Of a stretch of DNA of 64,000 nt, positions 17,732-26,728 are shown in pieces. Position 1 is the stretch's first letter, and each line of letters begins with the position of its first letter. Position numbers and translations under genes: made by a program. Source of the stretch: Parapedobacter sp. SGR-10. GTDB taxonomy: Bacteria > Bacteroidota > Bacteroidia > Sphingobacteriales > Sphingobacteriaceae. The notes beneath the pieces are model-generated. The model was not told the DNA's origin, made no database searches, and worked only from the letters and a program-made list of their open reading frames with translations. The DNA lies in contig NZ_JAAJTJ010000007.1 of NCBI RefSeq assembly GCF_011030405.1, forward strand, positions 89,948 to 153,947. Direction: 5' to 3'.

Positions 17732-18937
17732 ATGGACAACGTTAGACTAAGATATTTACTGGCAAAGCGTGTGACTGATACAATTTCTCCGGAGGAATTG
17801 GACGAACTGTTTGCACTTCTGGAGAAAACAGACCTTGAAACGCAAGAAGAGGTATTGACCGATATTCTCAAAGGGAAAGAGCTTGAACATAGGCTGCCTT
17901 TGGAAAACAAAGAGTTGCTCTATGAAAGCATACGCCAAGCGGTTTTGAAAGACCAAGCCAATACCCGGCCCAATAGATCAGTTACATTCAAGAAATATAT
18001 TTCCATCGCTGCAGCTTTGGTGGTAGGTTTGTCTACATTGCTCTGGCTTTGGAAAAAGTCGGAATTTGACGGTCGGCATACTACAGAAAATGTCGATCTC
18101 GAGGTGGCAAATGTAACTGACGATATTTACATTGCTCCAGATAGTGTACCATTTTTACGCCTTCCCAATGGCGAAATACAGGTATTGGAGGACGATCAAC
18201 CGAATGCTTTGGCCGAAACGGGTGTAAAGATTTTACAGGGAAAAGATGGTGAAATCATATACGAAGTGCAACATGCTCCCCTCGGTTTATTCGAAGAGGA
18301 AAATATTGTGTTTACCACGCCAAAGGGACAATCCAGCAAGATATTGTTGATAGATGGGACAGAAGTTTGGTTGAACAGCGGGTCTTCGTTGACCTATCCA
18401 AGAGTTTTTTCAAGTAAAGAGCGTCGGGTAAAATTGGTAGGCGAAGGGTATTTTGATGTAGCTCACAATACCGAAAAACCATTTTATGTAGAGACGACTA
18501 ATGGCCCTTTGATTCGGGTATTGGGAACTGCGTTCAATGTCTATGCATATCAAGAGGATAGGACGACTACCACCACGCTGGTCAAAGGTACCGTACAGTT
18601 GGAAGGAAAACATCACAAAGTCGTATTGAAGCCCTCTGAACAGGTAACCGCCAATGAAAATGATGCTGTATTGCATAAAAAAAGTGTACAGGTGGATGAT
18701 TTTACCACTTGGAAAGACGGTTATTTCAATTTCAATGAACAGTCTATACCACAAATATTGGCTAAAGTACAGCGATGGTACAATATTGAGGAAATCTCGT
18801 ATGACTATATGTCCGATGAGAAGTTTACGGGAACATTCAAAAGAACCAAATCACTCAAGAGTCTACTCTTAAAATTGGAGAAAATAAGTAATGTGAAATT
18901 TCAGATAAAAGAAAGGAGGGTTGTCGTTACAAAATAA
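17732..18937 (+). CDS. FecR-family anti-sigma factor
   Basis: This 401-residue inner-membrane protein would hold the sigma factor at 17014 until a SusC STN domain signals. Residues 1-85 are the cytoplasmic sigma-binding part. One membrane helix lies at about 90-107 (IAAALVVGLSTLLWLW). The periplasmic FecR domain includes FTTPKGQSSKILLIDGT, VWLNSGSSLTYP and VKLVGEGYFDV. The C-terminal 70 residues form the DUF4974/STN-like domain (FNEQSIPQILAKVQRWY). The gene starts 136 bases after the sigma gene. Confidence 0.94.
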   Translation: MDNVRLRYLLAKRVTDTISPEELDELFALLEKTDLETQEEVLTDILKGKELEHRLPLENKELLYESIRQAVLKDQANTRPNRSVTFKKYISIAAALVVGLSTLLWLWKKSEFDGRHTTENVDLEVANVTDDIYIAPDSVPFLRLPNGEIQVLEDDQPNALAETGVKILQGKDGEIIYEVQHAPLGLFEEENIVFTTPKGQSSKILLIDGTEVWLNSGSSLTYPRVFSSKERRVKLVGEGYFDVAHNTEKPFYVETTNGPLIRVLGTAFNVYAYQEDRTTTTTLVKGTVQLEGKHHKVVLKPSEQVTANENDAVLHKKSVQVDDFTTWKDGYFNFNEQSIPQILAKVQRWYNIEEISYDYMSDEKFTGTFKRTKSLKSLLLKLEKISNVKFQIKERRVVVTK

Positions 18938-18956
18938 AGTTTACATCTCATCAAAG

Positions 18957-19029
18957 ACTAAAAACCAAGAACGTTGCTACCGTTCCTGGCCACTACAGGT
19001 TAGTCTGGATCAAAATCAATGCAACATGA
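18957..19029 (+). repeat. Hairpin-containing direct repeat, copy 1
   Basis: This roughly 73-base segment is closely similar to 20925-21003. It holds a stem (18965-18973 with 18981-18989, one A-C mismatch) around the loop TTGCTAC, followed by GGCCACTA and ending in TCAATGCAACATGA. It lies 20 bases after the FecR stop. It may be a terminator or attenuator that separates the low-level sigma/FecR transcript from the genes downstream. Confidence 0.85.
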
Positions 19030-19050
19030 TTTCTGTAAGATAAGGTGATG

Positions 19051-19128
19051 AAGGTTATAATGGTTGCGATGGTTAAGTAGGATTAGAACCTCCATAATTT
19101 TCATAACCTCTATAACTACCATAACCCT
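19051..19128. repeat. Imperfect inverted repeat rich in GGTTAT/ATAACC units
   Basis: The left arm at about 19051-19075 has several GGTTA units, and the right arm at about 19102-19128 has ATAACC and ACCATAACC. The arms can pair with several mismatches. Such low-complexity repeats are intergenic in nature; I assign no function. Confidence 0.4.
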
Positions 19129-19171
19129 GAAGTAAATAACTAATATTAAACAACTAATCAATTGATGGATT

Positions 19172-20920
19172 ATGCAAAAACAAAAATTGTTTTTTGGGTT
19201 GGTGTGTATAGGGATATTTTTCCTGTTCAGCCAATGTAAAAAAGAAACGGAGAATAACGAGCCGTTACCTCCTTTGGGAGATGCGGAGACTTGGGTAACG
19301 TTGGCCAATGAAGATATACAGTCATTGGGCCACATCGTTCGGGCTATCCAATCGGAAGATGCCGTAGAGCATATACGTATAGAGGACGAACTTGTACACC
19401 TAGAGATGCACAACGGGAGCAAGGCTCAGGTACGACTGGATTATGCTAACTATCCCAGCCCTTTGGTGGGCGCGCATTTGATCGATGATGATTATTATTG
19501 GACGATCATCAATGGTACAGGTACTTCGGCTACCCGGCTCATCAAGGATAAAGACCGAAAAAATCAAAATATAGAAGACGAAGCTGTGCCTAAAATGTTG
19601 GTAAACAATACAGGCAATTGGGTTGTAGAGATGAAAGGGTTACAGGAAGAAATTGCAGATGCAGACGGCAAACCTTTTCGTGCCATCGGCCGAAAATCAT
19701 TATTCAACAGTGTGTCATTTGATATAGACAGCAACGTGACGATTGTGACGAACGAATCGCCCAATAGATCGTATGTATTGCCAAAGTACAGGCCTTTTAC
19801 GCTTGTTTTTGATCGTGCAGAAACGGATGTGCTTACCATCGCTTCCGGGTTTGCCATAGCAGTAGATTTCAGACAGGTTGGCGTAGAAGAACTCGAATTT
19901 GATCTTCCGGCAGCTTGGTCCGTAACATATGAATTGAATGTAGCACAAAAGTCAGGTGTCCTGCAAATCACTTCACCTACGGGTATGGAGACCGAATTTG
20001 ACGAAGAAGGTGTCATTACCATTAGGGCAAAAGACCAATACGGGCGTCAGCTTGAAAGAAAAATCCCTGTAAAAGTGGAAGTAGGCGTTGTGAATTATGC
20101 CAGCGTGACCTTTACGGATATTGTGGCAGGTGTAGAACTTACAGGAGCTATATTTACCTTTGCGGAAAATCTGACGTCAACCAATGTGAGAGACGTGACA
20201 GCGATCAAGGCAGGAGATACTTTCCGTCTGATGATTCCCGAGGGATTCCCCGATCTCCGGAAGGTGACATTCACCACGGCCGCAGGTAATTTTGACTATT
20301 ATTTCAAACCGAATACCTATTTGTCTATCGGAGAGCAAAATCTTTCGATTGCACCTCCTGTGCTCACATCGTACTGGCAGGGCGGCATCATTGTACATAT
20401 CCATGAAACATTGCCTCTATCCGGTATTGCGAGTTATAAGATAACCGGAAAAGTGGTACATGTACAATCCCCGGAAGCAAATATCAATTGGTTTCCAAAT
20501 GGAAATGTAAACGTGACTGCCGCTAGTAGTGATACAGACGGTGCCGCCAATACAGCTGCTATTATTTCAGCTTTGGGTGGTCCGGGTACATCGGCAAATT
20601 ATATTGCACGTTGGGCCATACGTGTACGCGACGGGGGATATTCGGATTGGTATCTAGGAGCGTTGCGCGACTATGAATATTTTCATCAAGCTTGGGCACC
20701 GTTGGTCCCGAACAATGCCAGCCATGTGGCTACAATAAACCAGAAAATTTCAGGTTTTGGCGGCAATATCAAGCTTCAGGATACACACAATCTATTCTGG
20801 ACTTCGACGAATATTAGCACGACCCATGCTAAAGCGTATGATGTCAGGTATAACCCACCTTATACCACAGGACAGAAGGTCTATGGAGCTAGAGGTTTGG
20901 CATTTAGGGATTTTCAATGA
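19172..20920 (+). CDS. Fimbrillin-like surface lipoprotein with a DUF1566/Lcl-like C terminus
   Basis: This 582-residue lipoprotein (Cys22 in FSQC, followed by KKE) lies between FecR and SusC. Its N-terminal part (about 40-200) has YYWTIINGTG and a NWVVEMKGLQ-type block that recall the DUF4988-like regions of Bacteroidota surface proteins. The middle (about 300-400) resembles fimbrillin beta-sandwich repeats. The last 100 residues contain GGYSDWYLGALRDYEYFHQ and LFWTSTNISTTHAKAYDV, which match the W-Y-L-P..E and YWSST....A pattern of the DUF1566/Lcl C-terminal domain. The role is probably glycan binding or adhesion. Domain calls are from motif memory. Hairpin repeats flank the gene on both sides, which suggests it was inserted into an older FecR-SusC junction. 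Confidence 0.75.
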   Translation: MQKQKLFFGLVCIGIFFLFSQCKKETENNEPLPPLGDAETWVTLANEDIQSLGHIVRAIQSEDAVEHIRIEDELVHLEMHNGSKAQVRLDYANYPSPLVGAHLIDDDYYWTIINGTGTSATRLIKDKDRKNQNIEDEAVPKMLVNNTGNWVVEMKGLQEEIADADGKPFRAIGRKSLFNSVSFDIDSNVTIVTNESPNRSYVLPKYRPFTLVFDRAETDVLTIASGFAIAVDFRQVGVEELEFDLPAAWSVTYELNVAQKSGVLQITSPTGMETEFDEEGVITIRAKDQYGRQLERKIPVKVEVGVVNYASVTFTDIVAGVELTGAIFTFAENLTSTNVRDVTAIKAGDTFRLMIPEGFPDLRKVTFTTAAGNFDYYFKPNTYLSIGEQNLSIAPPVLTSYWQGGIIVHIHETLPLSGIASYKITGKVVHVQSPEANINWFPNGNVNVTAASSDTDGAANTAAIISALGGPGTSANYIARWAIRVRDGGYSDWYLGALRDYEYFHQAWAPLVPNNASHVATINQKISGFGGNIKLQDTHNLFWTSTNISTTHAKAYDVRYNPPYTTGQKVYGARGLAFRDFQ

Positions 20921-20924
20921 TACA

Positions 20925-21003
20925 ACTAAAAAAGCCAGGAACGTTGCTACCGTTCCTGGCCACTAAAAGTTAGCTGTAGTTAAAAAAATCAATGCAACAT
21001 GAG
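20925..21003 (+). repeat. Hairpin-containing direct repeat, copy 2
   Basis: This is the second copy of the segment at 18957. Its stem is intact: ten bases at 20934-20943 pair with 20951-20960 around TTGCTAC, followed by GGCCACTA and later TCAATGCAACATGA. It begins four bases after the lipoprotein stop and ends 24 bases before the SusC start, so it is the leader of the SusC mRNA. Confidence 0.87.
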
Positions 21004-21027
21004 CTTTTTACTAAAACAACTTAACAA

Positions 21028-24000
21028 ATGTATAAAAAAACAGACGAAATATACCGCCTGCATAGGCGGTTCTTATGGAAAATATGTGTTATGATGAAGC
21101 TTACACTCATATTGATCGCATTTCTATCGCTGAATGTTCATGCGTCGGCATTGGCACAACGGCTTTCGTTGCAGGCCAGACAAAAGCCTATCAAGGACGT
21201 ACTGTTGGAGATCAAAAGCAAAACAGGATATGATTTCCTTTTCAACAATAATATCCTGACAGGAGCAAGGCCTGTGACCGTAGATTTGAAAAATGCTTCG
21301 CTTCGGGAAGTATTGGACGCTTGTCTGGAAGGGCAGCCTTTGGATTACGAGATTGAAGAATCGACGGTTTTGATCAAAAGAAAACCTGCTGTACAGACTG
21401 TCCAGATGGAGGTAAAGCAGAACCGTAGTTTAAGAGGCCGGATCAGAAGCAATACAGGAGAGGTTCTAGCCGATGTCACGATCCGAAATCTCACCTCAGG
21501 ATATACCACTGCCAGCAATTCAGACGGATGGTTTGAAGTACCGAATGTGAATATCAATGATCAATTGTCTTTTTCGAGGATAGGCTATACAGCCTACAGG
21601 CTGACTGTCATCAACTATAATGAACAAAATATCGTACTCTCTACGGAAGATCAGGACCTGGACGAAGTGGTAGTCGTCGGATATGGTACACAGCGGCGTG
21701 AATCGGTTACGGGGTCGGTTGCACAGATCAGTTCCAAAGAGATCATGCAATCTCCTGTAGGAAATATTACAAACATGATCACGGGAAAGTTGCCAGGATT
21801 GATATCCCGGCAGGGAGGAGGAGAGCCGGGGAGTGACCAGTCTACCATGCGTATCCGAGGCAACAGTAGTTTTGCGCCTGTGGTGGATGATGTCAATCCC
21901 AATACACCTGTGATTATTGTAGATGGAGTACGACGTTCGATGACACAGTTGGATCCTGAAGAAGTAGAGACAATCACGGTACTTAAAGATGCCTCTGCGG
22001 CGGCTGTATATGGATTGCAGGCCGCGGCGGGAGTAATCCTGGTTACGACCAAGAAAGGAAAATCCCAAAAACCCTCCGTCCGGTTTAACCATTCTTCCCA
22101 ATTGAGTGAAAATACCATGTTTCCAGAATTTCTGAATGGCCCCGAATATGCCTATTGGTACAATAAAGCACGGATGATCAATGGAAAAGAACCACTGTTC
22201 AGCAATGCTGATATCCGTAAAATGGTAGAGGGCGACCCAGAAGGAAAATGGGGGAATACCAATTGGGTAAACGAATTGTTTAAGACTGGTAAAACTTCTC
22301 ACAGTGGTGTATCTGTAGAGGGTAGAAATGACAAGATCAGCTACTATTTCTATGGTGGATATTTCAAACAGGACGGAAATGTCAAAAATATTGACTTTGA
22401 TCGGTATAATCTGCGTAGTAATATAGAAGTTACGGCCACCGAAAACCTCAAAGTACAGATTGGTGTAGGAGGAAGGAAAAGCCAAAAGAATGCGCCTACA
22501 TTCAGTACCGAAAAGAATACGTGGAACAATGTATTTCAGCAGGCCATGCGTGCGCATCCCTATTTGCCCAAGGAATATGACGGATATCCAACTGGCAATA
22601 GAACCAATGGTCCGCTCGTAAGTCCTATTTCGGCATTGGAGCAATCTGGATTTCGAAAGAACTATACGGACAATTTTCAGAGTAATCTAAGGTTAGATTT
22701 GGCTATGCCCTTTGTCACGGAAGGACTTTCTTCTTTTGTGATGGGGAGCTATGATTATAACGGAGCTTTTGCAAAATCTTTTCAGACACCTTATCAACTG
22801 GCACAAGGGATTGTAGGACCTACAGGAATTAATTATCAGATTGTCGATTCGTCTATAGGAAGCCTTGCAAAATTGGCCGAAAATATGTCACGATCTGGTT
22901 TTTTGACCTTGCAGGCAGCATTGAATTACAACAAGAGCTTTGGTCAGCATAACGTGGCCGGACTTGTATTGTACGAACAATTCCGGACGCTGTCGAATAA
23001 GTTTTCGGTGTCGACTCAAGGATTAGACTTTGAAGAACTTCCCGAGCTAGGTTTTGCAAGCGAGCTGATTGCCGGACCAGGAGGGTTTAATGGAGGAAGT
23101 AGTATTGTACCGAGCGCTGGCTTTGTAGGAAGGCTCAATTATGATTTTGCAAGCAAATACTTATTGGAGTTATCGGGCCGATACGATGCGTCTTACAAAT
23201 TTGCCAAAGACAGGCGATGGGCATTGTTTCCTGCAGTATCGTTGGGATGGAGAATGTCCAATGAGGACTTTTTCCATGAAGCACTACCTTTTGTCAATGA
23301 TCTAAAACTGAGAGGATCGGTCGGCAAACTTGGAAATGATACAGGTGTCCGCAATTATACTTTCCTCAGTACGATGGCCATGCTCACCCGGGAAGGTGAT
23401 CCGAATATTAAAGAACCTGCTGTAGTCATTGGAAATACACCACAAAATGCCTATGTCACGAGTGCATTGAGCAATCCTGATCTATCTTGGGAAACGGTCA
23501 ATATCTATAATGTTGGACTGGAAGCCAGTTTATGGAACAACAAGTTGGGTTTTGAAATAGATGCGTTCTACAAAGTCACGGACAATATTCTCGAAAACCA
23601 AGGGGGGACATTTGCACCATCAATGGGAGGATATTTCCCTTCGGTAGTGAATACCGGCAAAACAGACAGTAGAGGATTTGAGGTTGGTGTGAATCATCAA
23701 CATCGAATCGGAGCACTGAATTATGGAGCAAGATTTACGCTCAGTTATTACAAAAACCGTTACCTCAGTATTCGAGAAAGTGCCAATACACCCGATCACT
23801 TGAAGCGAAATGGACGTGCATTGGACGAAAAACACGGCCTGATCGCCTTAGGGATCTTTCAGACTGATGAAGAAGCACAAAACTGGCCAAGTATCTTTGG
23901 CGGCAATCAAGCTGGGGACATCAAGTATATGGATGTCAATGGTGATGGAAAGCTGACGTATAACGAAGATAGGGCATGGATTGCAGGCAGCAACATACCG

Positions 24001-24501
24001 AATCTGATCTCTGGCCTGTCACTGTTTGCCGATTACAAGGGCTTTGATTTTTCGGTCATGTTGCAGGGAGCGGCCAACCTATCGTATGCACTTAGCGGAT
24101 ACTATCCGGATATAGGATATGATAATACAGAGTTTACCACACCCTTCTTTCAGGAAGGTAATGCACCACGTTATTTGGTCGAGAATATGTGGACTCCCGA
24201 TAATCCCAATGCAAAATATCCAAGGCTTTCGGATATTAAGGTGCAGAATAATAAATGGGCTTCGACCATGTGGATTGTAAATGGTGATTATCTGCGTCTC
24301 AAAACAGCTCAGATAGGCTATACGATTCCGAAGAATATCGTCAAAAAATTGGGAATGGAAAGCTTGAGACTGAATGTCTCAGGAGGCAATCTCTTTACAT
24401 GGACAGAATTCAAATATCTGGATCCCGAAGCACCTGACGTGTCCAACGGTTTTTACCCACAACAGCGAGTGTATTCATTTGGTATAGATGTGAAATTCTA
24501 A
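21028..24501 (+). CDS. SusC/RagA-type TonB-dependent transporter with STN signalling domain
   Basis: The 1157-residue protein has a positively charged leader and signal segment (about 22-44, ending ALAQ). An STN domain at about 46-118 (RLSLQARQKPIKDVLLEIKS) would contact FecR. A regulatory-like beta-sandwich covers about 135-208, and the TonB box DLDEVVVVGYG follows at about 211-221. The plug contains PVIIVDGVRR and VLKDASAAAVYG. The barrel ends with FYPQQRVYSFGIDVKF. The barrel is close to that of the SusC at 55270, with matching blocks such as MGGYFPSV, TPDNPNAKYPRL and NGFYPQQ. It pairs with the SusD 11 bases downstream. Confidence 0.96.
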   Translation: MYKKTDEIYRLHRRFLWKICVMMKLTLILIAFLSLNVHASALAQRLSLQARQKPIKDVLLEIKSKTGYDFLFNNNILTGARPVTVDLKNASLREVLDACLEGQPLDYEIEESTVLIKRKPAVQTVQMEVKQNRSLRGRIRSNTGEVLADVTIRNLTSGYTTASNSDGWFEVPNVNINDQLSFSRIGYTAYRLTVINYNEQNIVLSTEDQDLDEVVVVGYGTQRRESVTGSVAQISSKEIMQSPVGNITNMITGKLPGLISRQGGGEPGSDQSTMRIRGNSSFAPVVDDVNPNTPVIIVDGVRRSMTQLDPEEVETITVLKDASAAAVYGLQAAAGVILVTTKKGKSQKPSVRFNHSSQLSENTMFPEFLNGPEYAYWYNKARMINGKEPLFSNADIRKMVEGDPEGKWGNTNWVNELFKTGKTSHSGVSVEGRNDKISYYFYGGYFKQDGNVKNIDFDRYNLRSNIEVTATENLKVQIGVGGRKSQKNAPTFSTEKNTWNNVFQQAMRAHPYLPKEYDGYPTGNRTNGPLVSPISALEQSGFRKNYTDNFQSNLRLDLAMPFVTEGLSSFVMGSYDYNGAFAKSFQTPYQLAQGIVGPTGINYQIVDSSIGSLAKLAENMSRSGFLTLQAALNYNKSFGQHNVAGLVLYEQFRTLSNKFSVSTQGLDFEELPELGFASELIAGPGGFNGGSSIVPSAGFVGRLNYDFASKYLLELSGRYDASYKFAKDRRWALFPAVSLGWRMSNEDFFHEALPFVNDLKLRGSVGKLGNDTGVRNYTFLSTMAMLTREGDPNIKEPAVVIGNTPQNAYVTSALSNPDLSWETVNIYNVGLEASLWNNKLGFEIDAFYKVTDNILENQGGTFAPSMGGYFPSVVNTGKTDSRGFEVGVNHQHRIGALNYGARFTLSYYKNRYLSIRESANTPDHLKRNGRALDEKHGLIALGIFQTDEEAQNWPSIFGGNQAGDIKYMDVNGDGKLTYNEDRAWIAGSNIPNLISGLSLFADYKGFDFSVMLQGAANLSYALSGYYPDIGYDNTEFTTPFFQEGNAPRYLVENMWTPDNPNAKYPRLSDIKVQNNKWASTMWIVNGDYLRLKTAQIGYTIPKNIVKKLGMESLRLNVSGGNLFTWTEFKYLDPEAPDVSNGFYPQQRVYSFGIDVKF

Positions 24502-24512
24502 ATTTTAGTATT

Positions 24513-26144
24513 ATGAAACGAATTCTTTATATATTTTTCATCATCCCATTTGTGACGGGTTGTGGTGATTTTTTGGATCCGGATCCGACGGATCGTTTGA
24601 GTGATAAATTATTTTGGGTCAAGGAGAGCTCTACGGATCTGTACCTCAATTCTTTGTACACCTATATTCCTTCTTATGGCAATTTTGGAACAGCACAGTT
24701 CAACGACGGTTTGTTGACAGAGGGTATGACGGGTATGTTGAAATATGGTTCTTATTCTGCAGGTGGAGGCAATGCCAATAGGATCGTATTGGATCCCTAT
24801 TTCGTGACGGCAGATCAATCACAGGGTCTTGTGATCTGGACGAAATCCTATGAACGTATTCGCCGGGTCAATGAATTCATCAGCAGTATGAAAAAGTATG
24901 CCACCTATGCAGATGATATAAAAAATCGTTATGAGGCACAAGCTCGGTTTTTGAGGGCATTTTTGTACTATCAACTATTGCTACGTACCAATACAGTGGT
25001 CTTGTACGATGATCTCCCTACATCCAATAATAAACCGTTGAGTTCAGAAGCGGAGTGTTGGGATTTTGTCGAGAACGACTTAAATTTTGCGGCGCAGCAC
25101 CTGCCCGTAAAATGGAGTGCAGATCAAAATGGACGTATTACCAAGGGAGCTGCTTTTGCGTTGAAATCACGTGCCATGTTAGTGGCCAAACGTTGGGAAA
25201 AAGCACGGAACGCCGCAAAGGAAGTGATCAATCTGACCGATAATGGTGCAAAGGTTTATGATCTGAATCCATCCTATAAAGATGCGTTTAGATCCTATTT
25301 TAACGGTAATCCCGAATCTATCCTCGAATTCAGGTATCAATTGCCGGCACCAACCCATACGTTTGACCGGAAGTTTGCACCGGCAGGAGATTGGGCAAAT
25401 AATGGTGGAGCTGCTTGTCCTACACAAGAGATGGTGGAAGAATACGAATTGGCTATAGGTGGTAAGGCCGATTGGTCAGCTTGGCGAGGTCGAACGACCG
25501 AAACACCACCTTACGATCAACTGGAACCTCGTTTTCATGCATCTATCTTGTACAATGGCGCAAGCTGGAAAGGAAGACAGATCGAAAGTTTTGTAGATGG
25601 AAGGGACGGTTTTATGGAATACGGATTTCAGCCCAATACGTTTGGCAAGACCACGACAGGATATTACTTACGCAAATATCTCAATGAAGGGATCGCGGAT
25701 ATATCGACGACTTACAGTGATCAGCCATGGATAGAGATCAGACTAGCCGAAGTGTATCTTAATCTTGCAGAAGCCTGTTATCGTATCGGTGAGACCGGTG
25801 ATGCCAATGATGCTATAGAAAAGATCCGGGGACGTGTCAATCTGCCCTATTCGGACAAGACGGGCGATGACCTGTTTGAAGCGATCCGCCATGAACGAAA
25901 AGTGGAACTGGCCTTTGAGGGATTCCATTATTGGGACCTCCGCAGATGGCGGGTGGCGCATGAGGAATTGCACAACGTGCGTTTCCATGGCCTCAAAATC
26001 ACAAAATCGGGTACTATACTCACCTACGAATATGTGGACGTAGACAAGGCAGATCGTAAATTCCTTGAAAGATTTTACAATTTTCCGATTCCTGTCGCTG
26101 AAATCGCAAATAATACATCCTTAAGTCAAATAAATCTATGGTAA
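24513..26144 (+). CDS. SusD/RagB-family glycan-binding lipoprotein
   Basis: The 543-residue partner of the SusC upstream has a lipobox at VTGC (Cys17), then GDFLDPDPTDRLS. The TPR region includes EAQARFLRAFLYYQLL, and the C terminus has the family block IRHERKVELAFEGFHYWDLRRW. It is a paralogue of the SusD at 58876, sharing this C-terminal block, LYLNSLY/LYLNGLY and the IRRVNEF/IRRINEF helix. The stop codon lies two bases before the next ATG, so the small lipoprotein downstream is in the same transcript. Confidence 0.95.
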   Translation: MKRILYIFFIIPFVTGCGDFLDPDPTDRLSDKLFWVKESSTDLYLNSLYTYIPSYGNFGTAQFNDGLLTEGMTGMLKYGSYSAGGGNANRIVLDPYFVTADQSQGLVIWTKSYERIRRVNEFISSMKKYATYADDIKNRYEAQARFLRAFLYYQLLLRTNTVVLYDDLPTSNNKPLSSEAECWDFVENDLNFAAQHLPVKWSADQNGRITKGAAFALKSRAMLVAKRWEKARNAAKEVINLTDNGAKVYDLNPSYKDAFRSYFNGNPESILEFRYQLPAPTHTFDRKFAPAGDWANNGGAACPTQEMVEEYELAIGGKADWSAWRGRTTETPPYDQLEPRFHASILYNGASWKGRQIESFVDGRDGFMEYGFQPNTFGKTTTGYYLRKYLNEGIADISTTYSDQPWIEIRLAEVYLNLAEACYRIGETGDANDAIEKIRGRVNLPYSDKTGDDLFEAIRHERKVELAFEGFHYWDLRRWRVAHEELHNVRFHGLKITKSGTILTYEYVDVDKADRKFLERFYNFPIPVAEIANNTSLSQINLW

Positions 26145-26146
26145 CG

Positions 26147-26536
26147 ATGAATAAATACAATATAGTTTTCCTCCTCGTAGCGACCTTATTATTTGCTTGC
26201 GAGAAACCCGAAGAGAATATTTCTGCACCGCGCTTTGGCCTGACCAATATTTATGCACAGTTTGCAGATGAGTCCATTTCTACGGAACAGTTTACGACAT
26301 CTCAGGAAGCACCTTTCGGAGAGGTCATTCGAATACAGTTTCCGAAGTATTATCCACGCAACACCTTAAATCCGATTGACATCACACGGATGCGTATGAC
26401 GGCTACTTTGCCCGTGAATGTCAAGATAGAACCTAAACTAAATGTGATGGATTTGACAAAACCCAATACTATTGAAGTGATCAATAGTAATGGGACAGTT
26501 GATAAACATGTTATTATAGGGGAGATTGTGGAGTGA
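26147..26536 (+). CDS. Small lipoprotein with one DUF5018-associated N-terminal domain
   Basis: I start the gene at the ATG at 26147, which gives the lipoprotein signal MNKYNIVFLLVATLLFAC (Cys18). The ATG at 26138 overlaps the SusD stop and adds only three residues. The mature protein is a single beta-sandwich ending in DLTKPNTIEVINSNG and HVIIGEI. The same domain, with a DL(T/R)xP block, opens the longer lipoproteins at 26729 and 60586. Here it stands alone in 129 residues, either as a small glycan-binding subunit or as a shortened copy. An interspersed repeat follows 37 bases after its stop. Confidence 0.78.
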   Translation: MNKYNIVFLLVATLLFACEKPEENISAPRFGLTNIYAQFADESISTEQFTTSQEAPFGEVIRIQFPKYYPRNTLNPIDITRMRMTATLPVNVKIEPKLNVMDLTKPNTIEVINSNGTVDKHVIIGEIVE

Positions 26537-26573
26537 GTTGAGGGTACCCGAAAGGCCAGATAAAACCGCCTAA

Positions 26574-26657
26574 TTTGTCATCCTGAACGTAGTGAAGGAT
26601 CTAAATGCTTGATTGATTGTAACGTTTATAGATTCCTCCTATCGTCGGAATGACAAA
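26574..26657. repeat. Interspersed palindromic repeat (CATCCTGA...GAAGGATCT type)
   Basis: The element begins with TTTGTCATCC (26574-26583) and ends with GGAATGACAAA (26647-26657), a near-perfect terminal inverted repeat. Inside are CTGAACGTAGTGAAGGATCT and AGATTCCTCCTATCGTCGGA, which pair as a long imperfect hairpin. Sequences of this kind are common between genes in Bacteroidota. It lies between the small lipoprotein and the GH5 gene and may shape transcript ends. No transposase is nearby. Confidence 0.8.
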
Positions 26658-26728
26658 AAGAGGATAATACCTGCTTTTGGGACAGTCCCATAAGAAAACT
26701 TTCCAGAAAAAACTAAAAAAGTAAAGTA

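Noticed and set aside
21520..22644. Minus-strand frame of 374 codons opposite SusC
   Set aside because: It lies wholly within a well supported SusC gene and looks like an antisense shadow.
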